NCBI RefSeq assembly: GCF_000380245.2
Contig: NZ_HG428743.1
Span: 123,059 to 187,058 of the forward strand
Length of the DNA stretch: 64,000 bases
Reading direction: 5' to 3'
Source of the DNA: Bacillus massiliigorillae
GTDB taxonomy: Bacteria; Bacillota; Bacilli; Bacillales; DSM-1321
Shown: one piece after another, positions 61,717 to 64,000 of the stretch
How the letters are laid out: each line of letters starts with the position of its first letter
Numbering within the stretch: the stretch's first letter is position 1
Position numbers and translations under genes: made by a program
Notes under the pieces: generated by a model
Database searches by the model: none
The model's input: the letters and a program-made list of their open reading frames with translations, nothing else
Told to the model about the DNA's origin: nothing

Positions 61717-62151
61717 ATGGAACATTGGATGGATGAGACTGATTACCGCATTATGCGTCTGCTTCAGCAGAATGCGCGCATTTCTATTTCACAAATAAGT
61801 AAAGAAGTTTCCATGTCCCAGCCCTCGGTTAGGGAACGAATAAAACGACTTGAGGAGAAAGACATCATCTCAGGTTATACAGCAACCTTTCGTCATGAGG
61901 CACTAGACCGAGGGACCACGACATTCTTTCTTGTCAAAACAGAGCAATGTCAAGACCTGGTGGATTTTTGTGAACAAACACCCGTTGTGACCGATATGTT
62001 TCGAATCAGTGGCGAGTATAATTACATGATCAGGATTCAGACTGGCTCCATAGAGGAAGTCGGCCAATTTCAAGATACTATCATAAAGTTCGGACCATCC
62101 AAATCCCTTATCAGCTTGAAAAACCTGATTGAAAATCGAATTCTGCTATAA
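61717..62151 (+). CDS. Lrp/AsnC-family regulator
   Basis: 144 residues. The N-terminal winged HTH (DETDYRIMRLLQQNARISIS, QISKEVSMSQPSVRERIKRL) and the C-terminal RAM ligand domain (VTDMFRISGEYNYMIRIQTG) are complete. These proteins sense amino acids and regulate transport or metabolism genes. AGGAGGAG precedes the ATG. It is divergent from the VOC gene. Confidence 0.93.
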   Translation: MEHWMDETDYRIMRLLQQNARISISQISKEVSMSQPSVRERIKRLEEKDIISGYTATFRHEALDRGTTTFFLVKTEQCQDLVDFCEQTPVVTDMFRISGEYNYMIRIQTGSIEEVGQFQDTIIKFGPSKSLISLKNLIENRILL

Positions 62152-62275
62152 GCGCCCTTCTTAAAAATAAGAGAAGTAATAAATCATTACACTTGAGTCT
62201 CATGGGCCAGGAGTTAGTACAATCATGCCAATTAGCTTCTCTTCATCTCCAGTGGGGAATCTTCACTTTACATAC

Positions 62276-62710
62276 TTATAGCATTTTTTTGAAACAAATA
62301 ATCCGATTTGCTTCACTAAATCCCAATTTAAGATGCATGGCTAGGCTTTCTTTATTTTCTAATTCGCAGTCACTAGCAAACTCCTGGCAGCCTTTTTTCT
62401 TCGCCCACTTTTCACAAGTTTCAACTAAATTTTTAGCAAATCCTTGCTTGCGAAATGCCTCTTTTACATAAAGTCCCTCTAAATATCCGACCGGACTTGA
62501 ACTTGTTCCTTCAACATAATCATATCGCAATTGACCTTGTGCAAATCCAATTGCTTCGCTGTTATGATAAGCTAAGAAAACAGTTGAGTCAGGATGAGTA
62601 ATAATCTCTTTCATTTCGTGTATAAATTCTTCTAAAGTGTTATCGGGCCAAAGCAGTAAAGCAAGTTGCGCAGCTTCTTTTGCTTCCGTTAACGACGCCT
62701 CTCTTAACAT
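62276..62710 (-). CDS. Aminoglycoside 6'-N-acetyltransferase-like GNAT
   Basis: 144 residues from the ATG at 62710 (GGAGGT upstream). The run SSPVGYLEGLYVKEAFRKQG, then CQEFASDCELENKESLAMHL and KLGFSEANRIICFKK, closely follows the AAC(6')-I pattern. Such enzymes acetylate aminoglycosides with acetyl-CoA. Chromosomal homologs are common in Bacillus and often confer little resistance, so activity is unproven. Confidence 0.82.
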   Translation of the reverse strand: MLREASLTEAKEAAQLALLLWPDNTLEEFIHEMKEIITHPDSTVFLAYHNSEAIGFAQGQLRYDYVEGTSSSPVGYLEGLYVKEAFRKQGFAKNLVETCEKWAKKKGCQEFASDCELENKESLAMHLKLGFSEANRIICFKKML

Positions 62711-62796
62711 ATTAAAAACCTCCAAATATTTAAATCTGTATTTTTATTGTATAAAGAAACTAAAAAAGATATTATGAAAATCCAATTTCATATCTT

Positions 62797-62868
62797 ATTC
62801 CACTAACCTGCGAAGCAAGCCGCATAAGAAAAAGCTGTCCAAATGACAGCCTTAATCTTTTGCTATTC
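62797..62868 (+). repeat. Dispersed bcr-like repeat, copy I
   Basis: CACTAACCTGCGAAGCAAGC, then CGCATAAGAAAAAGCTGTCC-AAAT-GACAGCC. It matches reversed copy H at 45797. The remaining gap to 63010 holds the duplicated 5' region of the next gene. Confidence 0.6.
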
Positions 62869-62914
62869 TATTTGTACTGAAAACATTTTACTTTTTTATT
62901 TCCATAAATGACCT

Positions 62915-63009
62915 TCTTTGCATTTATCAATATGAATGAAACAAGTTTCATTTTCTAGGCCAAGTTCATAGAGTGATAATGTATTGGAAAAACGAAGGTT
63001 GTGTAGAAA
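62915..63009 (+). repeat. Duplicated 5' region of the Trp/His-rich genes, copy 2
   Basis: Near-copy of 60510-60612, up to the start codon; the ribosome site is GAAGGTTGTG instead of GGAGGTTGTG. Confidence 0.7.
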
Positions 63010-63312
63010 GTGACACATTACCAAGAGTGTTCAGAAGTAAACTTTTTTAATGGTTCAATAGAAACAAATTATACTACTGTACCATACCTTCCTTTTGATC
63101 CATCAGTTGGTCGTATGGATATAGGTCCTGTTGGTGTTGGTTTTGGTGTTGGCTTTACTTCTGGTTGGTCACCCGGTGGGGGATGGCTTCCGTCAAGTAG
63201 TTGGGATCACTCGAACGTACATCCGAGTCACCACTGGCACCCAAATGTTCAATGGCATTCAGCTCCCCAATGGCATCCTAACACTTGGTGGCATCATGGT
63301 ATGGGATGGTAA
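63010..63312 (+). CDS. Trp/His-rich probable spore-surface protein 3 (100 aa)
   Basis: A GTG start at 63010. It reads MTHYQECSEVNFFNGSIETN, then TTVPYLPFDPSVGRMDIGPV, a Gly/Val stretch, SPGGGWLPSSSWDHSNVHPS and a WH tail (HHWHPNVQWHSAPQWHPN, TWWHHGMGW). It is the duplicate of the 60613 gene: the last 20 residues are identical, while a GVGFT insertion and one fewer QWHP unit differ. Composition suggests a mother-cell spore-surface product. Confidence 0.78.
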   Translation: MTHYQECSEVNFFNGSIETNYTTVPYLPFDPSVGRMDIGPVGVGFGVGFTSGWSPGGGWLPSSSWDHSNVHPSHHWHPNVQWHSAPQWHPNTWWHHGMGW

Positions 63313-63476
63313 TGGATAAGCATCCACTAAAAGTATTTCAGCAGCACAATTATAGTGCTGCTAATCTTTTCTTGAACAAAATCAACCTTGTGTGAGGATC
63401 CTATTAGTTTACTAACACACCAAGAAAAGCTCTTTTTCAGTTCCTCACCCCAATATTCTTCAATTAGATTCAGACA

Positions 63477-64000
63477 TTAATCAACACTAACTTTTAAATC
63501 TTCAAACATATATCTAACTATATCGAAATGGCGCTCATATTTACTTGCTTCACGTCTTGCATTCACTGCGATTAAAGGAATATCTTGCTCAAACTTCGAT
63601 CCGTGTGTTCGAACAGTTACAGCCAATTCTTCGTCCTCTAGTTCTCCAAATGCCACTTCTTGTGTTCCGAAGATAACGAGGTCACCAATACGATTACCAG
63701 GTAAACCTAGTTGATCCATTGCCTCTTCTCGTGTGTAGATGCTTTCAATAAATGAATAAGACTGAAGATGATTGTAAATATCGTCTTTTTGACTTTGATC
63801 TTTTGCATACACATAAACAGCGCAACCCTCTTGATATATATGATTTTCAAGATAACGATCTTTCAATGGCAGCATACATACAGTATCAAAAGAAGTCTTA
63901 TTCATTTTTTTCTGTAAATCTATGAGTAGTGTTTTCGTTGTCATCCCATGGTCAGCTGTTATATAGATTTCTCGTTCTGGATCAAGCTTATAGATTTCCC
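63477..64000 (-). CDS. Alkaline-phosphatase-superfamily hydrolase, partial (phosphonoacetate hydrolase-like)
   Basis: The frame enters at the right edge, so the N-terminus is missing. The visible part starts with EIYKLDPEREIYITADHGMT (metal-binding D-H of the superfamily), then TKTLLIDLQKKMNK and a C-terminal region with LGLPGNRIGDLVIFGTQEVA, which resembles the ends of phosphonoacetate hydrolase-type enzymes (PhnA, PPxRIGDLVV). The last catalytic histidine may lie in VRTHGSKFEQ. The substrate cannot be confirmed without the front half. Confidence 0.78.
   Translation of the reverse strand, partial: EIYKLDPEREIYITADHGMTTKTLLIDLQKKMNKTSFDTVCMLPLKDRYLENHIYQEGCAVYVYAKDQSQKDDIYNHLQSYSFIESIYTREEAMDQLGLPGNRIGDLVIFGTQEVAFGELEDEELAVTVRTHGSKFEQDIPLIAVNARREASKYERHFDIVRYMFEDLKVSVD

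Noticed and set aside
1..64000. CRISPR arrays, rRNA or tRNA genes, complete insertion sequences
   Set aside because: No regularly spaced identical repeats, no rRNA sequence, no recognisable tRNA cloverleaf and no intact transposase were seen.

Overview
The window is AT-rich DNA from an endospore-forming, low-GC Gram-positive bacterium, most likely a Bacillaceae relative of the Bacillus cereus/subtilis lineages. The evidence is strong AGGAGG-type ribosome sites with many TTG/GTG starts, a Trp T-box leader, CwlJ and CotD spore proteins, DeoR/CcpA-style control of nucleoside genes, and dispersed repeats resembling the bcr repeats of the B. cereus group. I cannot fix the species.

Layout. 1-7.5 kb: the end of a cold-shock gene, a MocR/PdxR regulator divergent from a GNAT acetyltransferase, a methyltransferase, an AraC-GyrI regulator, and a T-box controlled trpS. 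7.5-21 kb: SMI1/KNR4 protein, MFS exporter, DUF91-type nuclease-fold protein, a large membrane protein of unknown function, a GGDEF protein, a MetRS-like tRNA-binding protein, cwlJ, helD and an AraC-GNAT fusion. 21-26 kb: small membrane and regulator genes. 26-33 kb (minus strand): nucleoside catabolism, with deoC, pdp, an amide/urea channel, two NupC transporters and DeoR; two matching DeoR-type operator-promoters and a cre site lie in front of pdp and nupC. 34-43 kb: chemoreceptor, CotD-like coat protein, bicupin oxalate decarboxylase, hydrolase, nitroreductase. 43-51 kb: SH3 protein, recombinase remnant, frameshifted GyrI gene, BlaI/BlaR1-like pair. 52-56 kb: two CPBP protease genes, each with its own regulator. 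56-64 kb: acetyltransferases, a nucleotidyltransferase, a broken glyoxalase gene, an Ltp-domain surface protein, three paralogous Trp/His-rich probable spore-surface proteins, an Lrp regulator and a phosphohydrolase that runs off the end.

The most unusual content is a set of six scattered, single-gene paralogs (16.3, 21.9, 25.2, 33.5, 44.7 and 46.0 kb, all plus strand). Each is a membrane-anchored protein of about 230 residues with no family I recognise. Next come the Trp/His-rich protein cluster at 59.7-63.3 kb and a degenerate repeat family; five copies lie directly downstream of minus-strand genes with a hairpin and U-tract in terminator orientation.

Several genes are visibly decayed: a TGA-interrupted small membrane gene (24.8 kb), a TetR C-terminus (34.5 kb), a recombinase C-terminus (47 kb), an A-run frameshift (47.75 kb) and a nonsense-mutated VOC gene (58.1 kb). 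Several real small genes (38-62 aa) were found by reading intergenic DNA. Family names come from motif recognition by eye; no database search was run.
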